A stretch of DNA of 64,000 nt from Amphirosellinia nigrospora (Eukaryota > Ascomycota > Sordariomycetes > Xylariales > Xylariaceae), in contig SCHM01000006.1 of assembly GCA_004123355.1 (NCBI GenBank), positions 1,350,488 to 1,414,487 on the forward strand. The letters are read 5' to 3'. The notes below the pieces were generated by a model. It was not told where the DNA came from and ran no database searches. It saw only the letters and a list, made by a program, of their open reading frames with translations. Both the position numbers and the translations under genes were made by a program. Below, in pieces: positions 1 to 9,596 of this stretch (the first letter of the stretch is position 1; every line of letters starts with the position of its first letter).

Positions 1-399
1 GAACTCTGGGGCACCGACAACCCTGACCTTTCGGCCTACAGCGCGCGCGGCGGCAAGATATTGACGTGGCATGGATGGGCGGATCAACTCATCTCGCCAT
101 TGAGTACTCTGGAATACTGGCAACGGGTTGTAGACCTGGCCGGTGGAGAGGAGAAGACGGATGAGTTCTACCGCGTCTTCATGGCGCCCGGTCTGGGCCA
201 CTGCGCAGGGGGTCCTGGTCCTCAAATTCCAATTGATCTGCTGGCCCCTCTTATTGAGTGGGTCGAGGAGGGTAATGCGCCCGAAACAATGTTGTTTTCT
301 GGAAATGGACAGTCAAGAAACATATGCAAATTCCCAAAGGGACTAGAATATAGCGGGAGCGGGAACATTAGTGATGCGGCGAGCTGGAAGTGTGTATAA
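1..399 (+). CDS. Tannase/feruloyl esterase family protein, C-terminal part (5' end outside window)
   Basis: The frame is open from base 1 and ends at TAA 397-399, giving 132 visible residues; the start lies upstream of the window. The end matches the tannase/feruloyl esterase family, secreted fungal hydrolases that cleave ester bonds of gallic or hydroxycinnamic acids in plant material. The catalytic Asp sits in WHGWADQLISP (Asp at 82-84), and the catalytic His with its disulfide Cys in PGLGHCAGG (His-Cys at 199-204); with the unseen Ser/Cys upstream these form the family's CS-D-HC arrangement. An EWVEEGNAPE helix follows, then a Cys-containing tail ending WKCV, usual for the family C-terminus. 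The signal peptide and nucleophile Ser cannot be checked. A possible poly(A) signal AATAAA lies at 579-584. Which ester is the substrate cannot be told from this part. The gene looks intact here. Confidence 0.9.
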   Translation, partial: ELWGTDNPDLSAYSARGGKILTWHGWADQLISPLSTLEYWQRVVDLAGGEEKTDEFYRVFMAPGLGHCAGGPGPQIPIDLLAPLIEWVEEGNAPETMLFSGNGQSRNICKFPKGLEYSGSGNISDAASWKCV

Positions 400-1269
400 G
401 CCAAGAAGATATTGGAGGATGATATGTCTATTCTCGGACATTCCCAGTACTCCTCAACTTATTTTCGATACCTAGAGCTTATATGCAGAGTTGAAATTTT
501 AGTTAAACTACTAGAATTCTTTCAAGGAGTGCAGATTGAGCCAACCAGTAGCTTCTTTTAAGTAAGGTTATAGAAGGAAATAAAAAGGATAGTGGGAGCA
601 AGGTTGATCGTTGCAGTGGCCTAGGCAACCCTCAAGTCCGGAAAGGGATCGTCTTCACTGGAAACCTTGAGTGTGGTGAGTCGGCCCTACGGAAATGAAA
701 CCTTGCTGATGCTTTGCCATTGATATAGTTTCATAGAAGGGTTAACTACCTCGCTCCACGAACCGCCCGCGAAGCAAGGACACCTCCTGGCTAATGCCCT
801 GGGGTTCAGGAGTGGGAGTCGTAGTCGTAAAATGCCCTGCTGGCGAAGGCGATGTGCCGCTTTAAGTGAGCCCTATATCGTTTCTGGCTGCATTGTAGTA
901 TGGTCGGTAACTGATGTTGATTGGTAGAAGAGAAGCTGGTATGCTCTTGAACAGACGTCTGAAAAAGTACCTATCCAGGTATTCTACAGTCGGCAGATTC
1001 TATATGGTACTGCGGTTTGTCTGTATTTAGACTAGCGGATACTCCCACCACCCAATCATCTACTCCCTGTCATGCTCTGGCAGATTCTTAGCCAAAATAG
1101 GCAGTAAAATAGTAGGTCATGACATCATACTTCGAAACGTTTTTGGAGCGTTAGATGTTGGTAGCTATAAACATTTTGATACAAGACACACACCCAAGGC
1201 CACTCATATTTGTAGCAGCTCTAAGAGGCCAATTCGGTTCTTTGCATGTCCCCTTGCTAGCCTTGCAAG
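400..1269 (+). other. Intergenic region between the tannase-family gene and the ankyrin gene
   Basis: This stretch has normal composition. I see no open frame with protein-like content on either strand and no RNA gene. It should hold the tannase 3' UTR (AATAAA at 579-584) and the promoter of the downstream ankyrin gene. A weak TATA-like TATAAA lies at about 1164-1169, roughly 105 bases before the ATG at 1270. Confidence 0.5.
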
Positions 1270-3016
1270 ATGGTGAAGGTACTTCCTCCATTGAAGGTAG
1301 ATATACCGGAGCCTCCCGCAGGCCAGGTATGGCACATAGCTCCCGCTGGTCATTATCTGTGGCTGGAGGATCCCGAGTATTACGATGAAATGGGTCGAGA
1401 TCCGCTTCAGCAAGCGAAGATATGGACAATTATCGACTCCGATCAGCGGGCTGAGAAATTCGGAGAGATTGTCAAAAAGTACCCGAAACAAAAACATAGG
1501 CGCGACATGTTATACGAGGCAGCCAGACGAGGTGACACAGTATTGGCGCGAACTGTTGTTCAAATCGGATTGAAGATACACCCAGATATCCAAACAACTC
1601 AGGAGATGGAGGACAAGAGCAACGAAGAAGACCAGGATGAACCTGGAAGTACCCTCGATAAAGATGACCTAGCTGTCACGCCAGTTCATATAGCAGCGAG
1701 TCTCGGCCATCTAACTTGCGTGAAAATGTTTATCGAAGAGGCTAGCGTTGAAGTTGATGTTCGGGACGAGTTTGGACGCACCCCTCTGATTGCAGCTTAC
1801 AACCAACTCGAAGTCGTGCGATACCTGTTAGCGCAAGGTGCGGAGCCCAGGGCGAGAACTGTTGGCGAAGGTGACCGTGCGGACACGCATGCCACACAAT
1901 ATACGGGTCCAAATGTCCTCGAATGCGCTGTTGGCAGCAATAACGTGGATGTGTTGAAGATACTGTTGGATCATCCATCTCTCAACTCAGCAAACGACTG
2001 GCTTACATCTTTAGCTATCAAAAATGCAGCAAGAGGAGGTTTTGAGTCCTTAAAATTGGTTTTGGAGCGAGGGGATATCCAATGGGGACAGGAATGACAC
2101 TACCAAGGCTAACCTGCTGAGCGAAGAACAGAGGCAGAATATCATCGAGGCTACGCCAATAGCAGCTGAGCAGGGTGACTTGGACTCGTTGAAACTGCTT
2201 CTTAGTTATCAGTCGTTAACCAACAAGTATGGCTACGGCTACTTTCCTTCTTTTGAAGTCCCGGAGACTTGGTATAAGCCATTCATCTATGGCATGTACA
2301 ATTCCATGGTCACGAATCGACCAGACAAATTCGAGTTCCTCAATGATTTTGGGTTGAAAGAGCACGAATCGATGTCATTAGATAAGCTACCGGAAGATCA
2401 AAACGTCAACAAGCAGCACCTGCTCGAAAAGGCTGTAGAATCAGGCTCAATTGATAGTGCTAATCTCATAATCATCAAATACGGCGCAGAACCGAACCAA
2501 CATCGTATCCCTCCAGGCTTGCAGCCATTGTACATTGCTGCGCTCCGGGACAAGACTGAGATGCTTCAATATCTACTGGACAACTACGATATAGATATCC
2601 ACCTTGGGAATGGTCGCTATTTGTCAGGCCCTACGGCCCTCTGGGGTGCTATAAACCTGAAGTCGCTTGGAAGCATCGCAATACTTCTTCAGCGTGGAGG
2701 GCCCATCGACCGTATCGACGAGGAACTTCGCAATGTTGAACGGCCCACAACCGCTATTCTTAGGGGCACTTGGCCTGCACCGGGAAGTCGACCAATGGTA
2801 TTTTTGGAAACGGAAGAACACACCCGGGAGTACGTCGAATGGGCACGCCATACCTGGCAAAACTTGAATCCTCATTACGTCCGCCTAGAGCTTGGCCCGG
2901 AGGATAAGGAATGGATCAACGCATTGCAGTTGCGAAAGGGGAATGAGGAGTTAAGAGAGACCGGGGACACTGCGAGGGAGTCGAGTGAGCAAGACGAGAC
3001 TGACAACAAAGTCTAA
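1270..3016 (+). CDS. Ankyrin-repeat protein, reading frame interrupted by one frameshift near 2084-2095
   Basis: The ATG at 1270 has A at -3 and G at +4. Frame 1 runs 275 codons to TGA 2095-2097; the protein then continues in frame 2 (open through 2063-3016, TAA 3014-3016). Ankyrin repeats, scaffolds for protein binding, are seen at residues about 79-106, 136-166 (TPVHIAASLGHLTCVKMFIE), 170-196 (TPLIAAYNQLEVVRYLLAQG), 215-240 and 247-270, and in frame 2 at 2150-2215 (ATPIAAEQGDLDSLKLLL), 2414-2500, 2519-2612 and 2630-2715. An acidic linker (residues 112-132) separates repeats 1 and 2. The first 75 residues match nothing I know. Reading past one base of the GGGG run 2084-2087 restores one frame. 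That run may be a sequencing error or a real lesion; the NACHT relic just downstream makes decay plausible. A 49-nt intron (2059-2107) would also fix the frame, but its donor is poor and it would cut a repeat helix. The partner protein is unknown. Confidence 0.72.
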
Positions 3017-3036
3017 ACAATAATCTGCGAAAGCGC

Positions 3037-3495
3037 ATGCCTCCTATGCCAACGTTCTTAGACCGAGAAACTGAATTAAGGAATGATGATGACCTCATCC
3101 CAGAGTTCAAACCCTACGCAACCGCGCCGGGGTTCTCAGATAGATTAGCAGGTAACCCGGAAGTTTTTTAGCACAACAACAAAGACTTATGAGCAAGTAT
3201 TTTCGATCTTTCCCGGGACTAAAACATGTATTGCTGGTTTCTTCTTCAATAAACGCTATACCTCGCTCGAGCACTTGCCATTGGGAATGTTACACTCGTT
3301 GCTCTATCAGATTCTGGAGCTTTATCAGTTTAAACTTGCGACGCTTATGAGCCTTTGTAAAGAGGACACATCTCGGTATTGCAACTCTATAGCTTACAAG
3401 ACATATTCAAGGCGTTTTCTTTAACCAGCCTAATGACGGGAGGCCCTCAGCCTCTAATTGCTTTCCTAAGCCACACAATGAAAAAACACTGTTAA
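3037..3495 (+). pseudogene. Degenerate NACHT NTPase (fungal NLR-type) fragment in two alternating frames
   Basis: No single frame is long here, but the pieces follow the order of a fungal NACHT domain, the nucleotide-binding module of NLR-like proteins used in heterokaryon incompatibility. Frame 1 (3037-3171) ends in GFSDRLAGNPEV, resembling the Walker A approach in which GNPGxGKST is expected; here GKS is gone and frame 2 continues with STTTK. Frame 2 (3149-3424) carries GFFFNKRYTSLEHLPLGML (from 3236) and HSLLYQILE, matching the FFFxxRGxxLExSxLGLxRSLLxQLL block after the P-loop. Frame 1 resumes at 3376-3495 with LQDIFKAF and PQPLIAFL (3445-3468), the segment before Walker B; the expected DALDEC is not recognisable. 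At least two frameshifts and loss of both Walker motifs make it non-functional. It starts about 20 bases after the ankyrin frame stops, on the same strand, so both may be pieces of one former NLR. I see no repeat or effector domain attached. Confidence 0.65.
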
Positions 3496-3899
3496 CTCCA
3501 AGAGACAGTATTCTTCGCACAACCAACTTACTTTTTCATCTTAGTGTTTACAGGTTGAACTCCCTCTCATTTTCTCGCTTCACATACTATATGCTGTAAG
3601 CACGAACCCCCTCACCCCCTGACGCCCCAATGGAGCTAGCCCCGCGCACGAGAGCGAGGCCACGCACTATTAGGGGGCTGCCTTCGTTGCTTTGGTTTAT
3701 GTGATCTGCATGGCTTGCTTGGTCTGCGTGGCCTGTGTGACCTATGGCTATATAACCTAAAAACGAAGGCTTCCTTGCCCCTGGTAGGATGGGCCTCTAG
3801 TCGATAAGGTATGATTCTTACGGATATATAGGAAGAAGGACCGCACAAGGATCTTGCACAGCAGAATAAGTTAAAAAAATACAAAATAAAGTTCCGCTA
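3496..3899. other. Non-coding interval between the NACHT relic and the HET relic
   Basis: No supported gene. A 3636-3884 minus-strand open frame is low-complexity (basic, Ser/Pro/Arg rich) and matches nothing I know. At about 3696-3755 there is a degenerate short direct repeat built on TGG-CTTGC, TGG-TCTGCG and TGG-CCTGTG units. The two decayed genes converge on this interval. Confidence 0.4.
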
Positions 3900-5079
3900 T
3901 CTAAACCAGCCCATCCTCTCTAGCGCATCAGCTAACGCATTTATAATTTCATGTTTTTTGATAACGCTATACTTAAATAATCTGGAAGCGGCAGGGTGGG
4001 AAGGATGCCCTCGGACTCGACAAGTTCGCCCTCTGATAGCTGCTCGCGCCACTATTCGATGTTTCTGTGCTCTTTCTAAACTCCTGTGTTGGCTCTTTGG
4101 CTCCGAGTCCAGTACCGGTCTGAGAACAAAATAGACACATACGCTATCCAAAAGGCAGGGAGTCTCCTCGACGGACATGCGCAGTGACGATTCCCAGCAG
4201 TCTATTCTTTGTGATAAAGTACGTCTTTCCAACAATTTCTTTGAGACGGACAGCAAAAAAATCTCTGGTTTCTCTGTCAGGGTAGCTATCAGTCTCAAGA
4301 TGTAGACACAAAAACAACATCACAGTGTCCAACCCAACCATGCTGTTTGCCTGGGTCCCCTGAATTCGTTGATGGATGTGAGTTGCGAGCCGGGAGACAG
4401 TACCGAACAAATCAGGGTCGCCTTCCTTCGCGATAACACCCACCTCATCGATATCATCGACATTTATCCCGTCACAGAAAAGAGTAGTAGGAGTGGCGAA
4501 CATCTAATTCAGAGCCTTTCGTTAAGACTTCTGGACCTTGTAAGCATTATGAAATAGAAATCCGTTCAAAGTAACCACAGAATTTCCACTGCTTGCTATT
4601 CTATTGCTGTGTACATCCGAGTCGCTATAGCTGAAATCTAACACCCAGGACGGGTAGGTAGTAGCCTCGCCATCAGCCGCTAAAGTGCTTTTGTTAACCA
4701 TAGTAGCAGAGTCGATAAATAAGTCAAAGTTCACCGCTAGATTATAGTTTTGTTAAGAGTTAACAGAACGAGCGGTTATACATGTAAATATTAATTTATA
4801 ATCTTTATTGTAGTCAATACAAATAAGCTTCCCCATACAACAAGGAAGAAGAGACTCTAGGGCGTAAATCTTGTCTCCTGGATCGGTAGCTCGGCACGCC
4901 GCCGTTTTGTCCGATAGGTTGTATAAATAGCTAGCAGTAGAATCATCGCCGGGCTGCTGACGTAGGCTAAGCAGTAGCGGTTCGCGATACTTTCCAACGC
5001 CCTTTTGTCCTAAAAACTTTAACATTTTGCATATTTCCTGTGTTTTTTCATTTATAATTCCGAGTATTAGTACATATTA
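3900..5079 (-). pseudogene. HET-domain (heterokaryon incompatibility) protein relic, 3' half only
   Basis: On the minus strand one frame runs from about 5076 to 4144 and is broken only by three internal stops (TAA 4755-4753, TAA 4524-4522, TAG 4506-4504). Across them the text follows HET proteins: LLLSLRQ, then ATDPGDKIYALESL and ICIDYNKDYKLIF (family: ATDPRDKIYALLGL...IDYSKS), then YPSWVLDFS (PSWVPDWS), then GKTYFITKNRLLGI and RRGD (GRRFFVTxxGxxGL...PGD). The final motif VYFVLRPV lies in another frame (3897-4298), so a frameshift lies near 4144. All three stops are explained by C-to-T at CpA (CAA to TAA, CAG to TAG), the preferred RIP site. The N-terminal part, which in family members triggers incompatibility death, is absent; the coding trace stops at 5079, about 120 bases before the first transposon. 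The last part (3900-4100) is ambiguous among frames. Not functional as it stands. Confidence 0.72.
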
Positions 5080-5201
5080 GGCTAGTTGTTTAAACTAGAC
5101 GTACTAAACATATAGCAATGTTATACTTTTAGCGCTTAACGTTATATTATTAACAAAAGATTAAAATAATACTTAAGTTTTATAAAAAAAATATAATTAA
5201 A
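5080..5201. other. Junction between the HET relic and the first transposon
   Basis: Intermediate composition and no coding trace. It contains a small inverted repeat CTAGTT...AACTAG at about 5082-5098 and ends in TTAAA (5197-5201), the presumed target duplication of element A copy 1. Confidence 0.4.
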
Positions 5202-5488
5202 GTTACGCTTTATATACTTAAAAAACAAGGCTTTAATATATATAATATATTATATATAAAATCTATAAATAAAATAAAAAGAAAAAAAGTTTAAGTTTAC
5301 GTTATAAATAGCTATTTAAATACTTGCGGGCAGCTATATTTATTATTAATGCTTGTTTTTATTTATTACATTATATTTACTACGAATAATAGTTATATAT
5401 TTATTATAAATAATAATTACTATAATAGAAATTATAAGTGCTATAGTTAATAAAGTATAGTTATTAAAGCTTGTAAACTTATAACTAT
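5202..5488. repeat. LTR A, left LTR of copy 1
   Basis: Direct-repeat partner of 14164-14432; also matches 15878-16168, 36551-36840 and, inverted, about 44186-44456. It retains patches such as CTTGCGGGCAGC that have become AT-rich in other copies. Confidence 0.82.
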
Positions 5489-7955
5489 TTTTTTTTAAAA
5501 AAAAAATAATTTAACCGGGGTTAAAATTGTAACTATTTTTTAGCGAAAAAAAAATTGCTTTAAGTTTTTATTAATATAATTTTTCGTAAAGCTTTTATAT
5601 TATTAAGTTATTTTTTTAGTTTTTTGTACGTTGTTTAAAATTTTTTTTATTTAATAGTATTTAAGCTTTTATAATATTTATATGTTTTTTTTTCGTATTT
5701 TTTTTTTTTTGCGCTATAGCTTTATTATTATTTAAATATAGCTTATTAAAAGTATTATTTTGCGCTATATTTAGCTATATTTATAATCGTATAAAAAATC
5801 TAGCTAAATTAAAGTTTACGTTATAAAATTTTTTAATATTTTTATATTATTTTTAAAATTTTTTATAAAATATTATATTATCGAAGTTTTATTTTTTTTA
5901 GTTTATTTAATATTATAGTTTTTAATAATAAAATTAAAACGTTTATATTTTTTTATAATAAAATTTTTTTTATTTTTAGGTTTTATTTTATTTTTTTTAA
6001 ATTTTTTGCTTTTTAATTTAATAATAAATTATTTAAATATTTTATAATTAATTTATATAATACCGATTAAATATTTTTTAAATTATAAAAACGTTTAATA
6101 TAAATATATTTTTTTTTTTTTATATTTTAAACTTTTATTATATTATAAAAAATTTAGTTTATTTAATAAGCGGTTTATTTTTTAAAATTGTTTTTTTTTT
6201 AAAATTAATATATAATTTTTTATATTAAAATTAAGTTTATATTAATTTTATTAACTTAATTAATTATATATTTTTAAATATAATATAAATGTTTTTTAGT
6301 TAATTTAATAAATTATATTATTTCTTTTAATTTTTTTATATATTTATTCGAATTTTTTTTTTTTAGTAAAAAATCTTTATAGCTTTTTTTTTATAATATA
6401 ATTTTTTTAATTAAAATTAAATAATATTAAAAAGCTTATTTTTATTTATAAAATAATAGTTTTATTAAAGCATAAAAATTAAAACTTATATATAATTTAT
6501 AATAAATATATATTAAATTAATTATTTTAATAATAATTTATATATAATTTTAATTTTTAATTAATATATTTATTTATAATTTATTTATTTTATAATTTTA
6601 TAATAATTTCTAATAGCTAGTATATATTTTATGCTTATTAGTTTATATAGTTTATTTATAAAAATAAAAATAAATTAAAGTTTATAGTTTAAATTATTAT
6701 TATAAATATTTTAAAAACTTAAAAAAGTTTTTTATAATATATTTTAATAGTATTTTTTTAATTATTTTTATAATATAAAATATTATTTATATTTATTTAT
6801 TTAAATAGTTTATTATAATTAATATATTTATATTATATTTTTAAATATTTATTTAAAATTAATAATAAAATAATATTATTATATTTAAATATTAAAAAAA
6901 TATAAATTTATTAAAAGTTTTATTTTTAAATATTTTAATAAGTTTATATTTTATATAGTTTATTATATAACGGTTATAATTTTTATTTAATTTAAACTAT
7001 TAATAATATTTAATTTTAAATTTATATATTTTATTTTATTAAAATATATAATTAGTATTTTATAATATATTTTTTTAATAAAATATATTTTTAAATAAAA
7101 AATAAAAATAATTAAATATTTATAAAATATAATTAATTTATTTTTTAATTTTTATAAATTTTTTAGTTTATTATTTTTATTTATTAATAATAAATTTTTA
7201 TATTTATATTTTTATAGTTTTTTTTAAAAATTTATTCGATTAATTATAATTTTATAAAAATATTTAGTTTATTATATATTTTAATAAAACTTATTTAATA
7301 TAATTTTATTTAAATAAAAATAAATATTATATTATTTATTAGCTAAAATATTATAAAATAATATTATATTTTTTTTTTAGTTTTTTATATTATTAGGTTT
7401 TTTATTTTTATAATAAAACGCTAGCTAATATATTTTTTTTAAAATAATATAATATTAAAAATTATATTTTAAAAAAAAATTAATTTATTTAGTTTATTTT
7501 AAATAAAATATTATTTTTCGCTAAAAAACTTTAATATTTTATTATTAATAAAAACTAAAAAAGCTTATTATAATTATTAATTAATTTAAGTTTTTATTTT
7601 TTAAAATATAATATAATTATTAATAATTTTTATTATAAATATTATAATTTAATTTAATATTATAAAATATTTTCGAAACATATATTATAAAATATTAAGT
7701 TTTATTATATAGTTATAATAATATATTAAAACTAATATTATTAAAAAATCGGTTTTAATTTTTATTAATAAATTATAATTAAAATATTTTAATAAAAATA
7801 AACGTATTAAAGCTTTTTTAAATTAATAAAATAATTTTTTATATTTTTTAATTTATATAAAAAATATATTTTTTTATATTAATCGGTTTAAAACGTAATA
7901 ATATAATTTTAAGTATTAATAAAGTTAATAAAAAATTATAAAACTTTAAAAAAAA

Positions 7956-8158
7956 TAAAAAAAATATTATAAGTTATAAAATAAAGCTTAATTAAAAAAA
8001 AAAATTTATTATTAAATTTATTATATAGATTTAATAATAGATTTTTTAACTAGTAGTATACTAGCTGTTTATTTAAATATAAGTGTTATTAAGTAGCTTT
8101 TTTTTACGTTTTACGTAAAAAAACCACTAGTAATATAAACCTTTTAAAGGTTTTATTA
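7956..8158 (+). repeat. Solo LTR of family D inside element A copy 1
   Basis: A 203-bp segment starting TAAAAAAAATATTATAAG and ending TTTTATTA, absent at the matching place in A copy 2 (about 18615). AAAAA flanks both sides (7951-7955, 8159-8163), a low-information TSD. It matches the two LTRs of the D element (53471-53674, 61202-61400). Ends read TA...TA, which RIP produces from the canonical TG...CA. It includes the recognisable CCACTAGTAATATAAACC patch. It is probably left by LTR-LTR recombination of a full D element. Confidence 0.8.
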
Positions 8159-9596
8159 AAAAATTATATATTTTTAATTAATATAAAAGTTTTTTATTTT
8201 AATATAGCGTTAATTTTAGCAAAGTTTATTTAAATTTTTTTAATATTAATAATATAACTTAAAAACTTAGTTTTAATAATATAAAATTAAAACTTTTTTA
8301 AATTAATTTATAATTTAGCTTAAATTAATTATTTTAATATATAATATATAATAATATATTTTTTTATTATTTTTAAATAAATAATAATATTATTAATATA
8401 AATATTATAAAAAGTATTTAAAAAATTAAATAATATATTATTAATATATTATTAAAATATTAAAAATTATTAATAAAATTAAATAATAATATTAATAATT
8501 AATATATATTTATTTTATATAAAGCGTTATATAATTTTATTTTTAAATAATATAAATATAATTAAATATTTATTATATATTAAATTAAATAAAAACTTTT
8601 ATTTTAATAATATAAACTAAAATTTTTTTAATAAAAAAAATAAATATTAGTTTTTTTTATAATTTTATTTAGTTTATAATAATTTATATAAAAATAAACT
8701 TATTATTTATTTTTTTTATAAATAAAATAAATATATTATATAAAATATTATTAAGTTTAATAAAGTTTTTATATAAATTTTTAATTAAAATTTTTATATA
8801 ATTTTTAGTTTATTTAATAATATTTTATATAAAAACTATAGTTTAAATTAATTTTAAATTTATTTTTAATAAATTTTATATTTTTATTTATAAATAATAT
8901 AATAATAATATATTAAAATTTATTTAATTAAAAATATATATTAAATTTTAGTATTTTTTAAGTTTTTTTTATGTTTTATTTTAATTTTTTATTTTTATTT
9001 TTAAAAATTATTTTATTTTTTTTAATTTTTTAATTATTTTATTAACTTTATTAATATTAATAATATAAACGTTTTTATTTAGTTTTTTTTTTTTATTATA
9101 AAATAATTATATTTAAACTAAATATTTTAATTATTAGTTTTTTTTATATTAATTAATATTATTTTATTTTATATAATAAAAACTTTTTTTATTATATTTT
9201 TAAAAATAAGTTTTAATAAAAACTAATTAAATATTATTTATTTTATTTTATTAAAATTTTTATATTAAATTATTATATTTTAAAATAAATATTTTTAGTT
9301 TTATTTTTTTAAATATTATTTTATTTTTTTTATTATTATTAACGTTATATTTTTTCGATTTTAAAATTATAATTTTATTAATTAATATTAAATTAATAAA
9401 CTAAATATTATAATTATATTTTTTATTTTATTTATTATTAAATAATATTTTATATTATAATTAAAAAATAATTAAAATAAAAATATTAAATAGTTTTATT
9501 AATAATTTAATAAAATATTATAATATTTAAACTATAATTTATTTAAAATAATATTATAAATTAAATCGATAATAATATTTAAGTTTTATAAAAAAG

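Noticed and set aside
1151-1978. Several 60-97 codon frames on both strands over the ankyrin gene and its leader
   Set aside because: They overlap the ankyrin frame or its leader in other frames and show no family-like sequence, so they are shadows of a frame with clear ankyrin repeats.
2985-3061. Possible intron (GTGAGC...TTAG) extending the ankyrin protein to 3171
   Set aside because: The frame beyond it is better explained as the start of the NACHT relic, whose pieces continue in two frames to 3495; I keep the ankyrin stop at 3016.
3636-3884. Minus-strand open frame of 82 codons
   Set aside because: Arg/Pro/Ser-rich low-complexity translation over a short degenerate repeat; no domain, no neighbour support.
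4369-4557. Plus-strand open frame of 62 codons
   Set aside because: It lies antisense to the HET relic and has no family resemblance.
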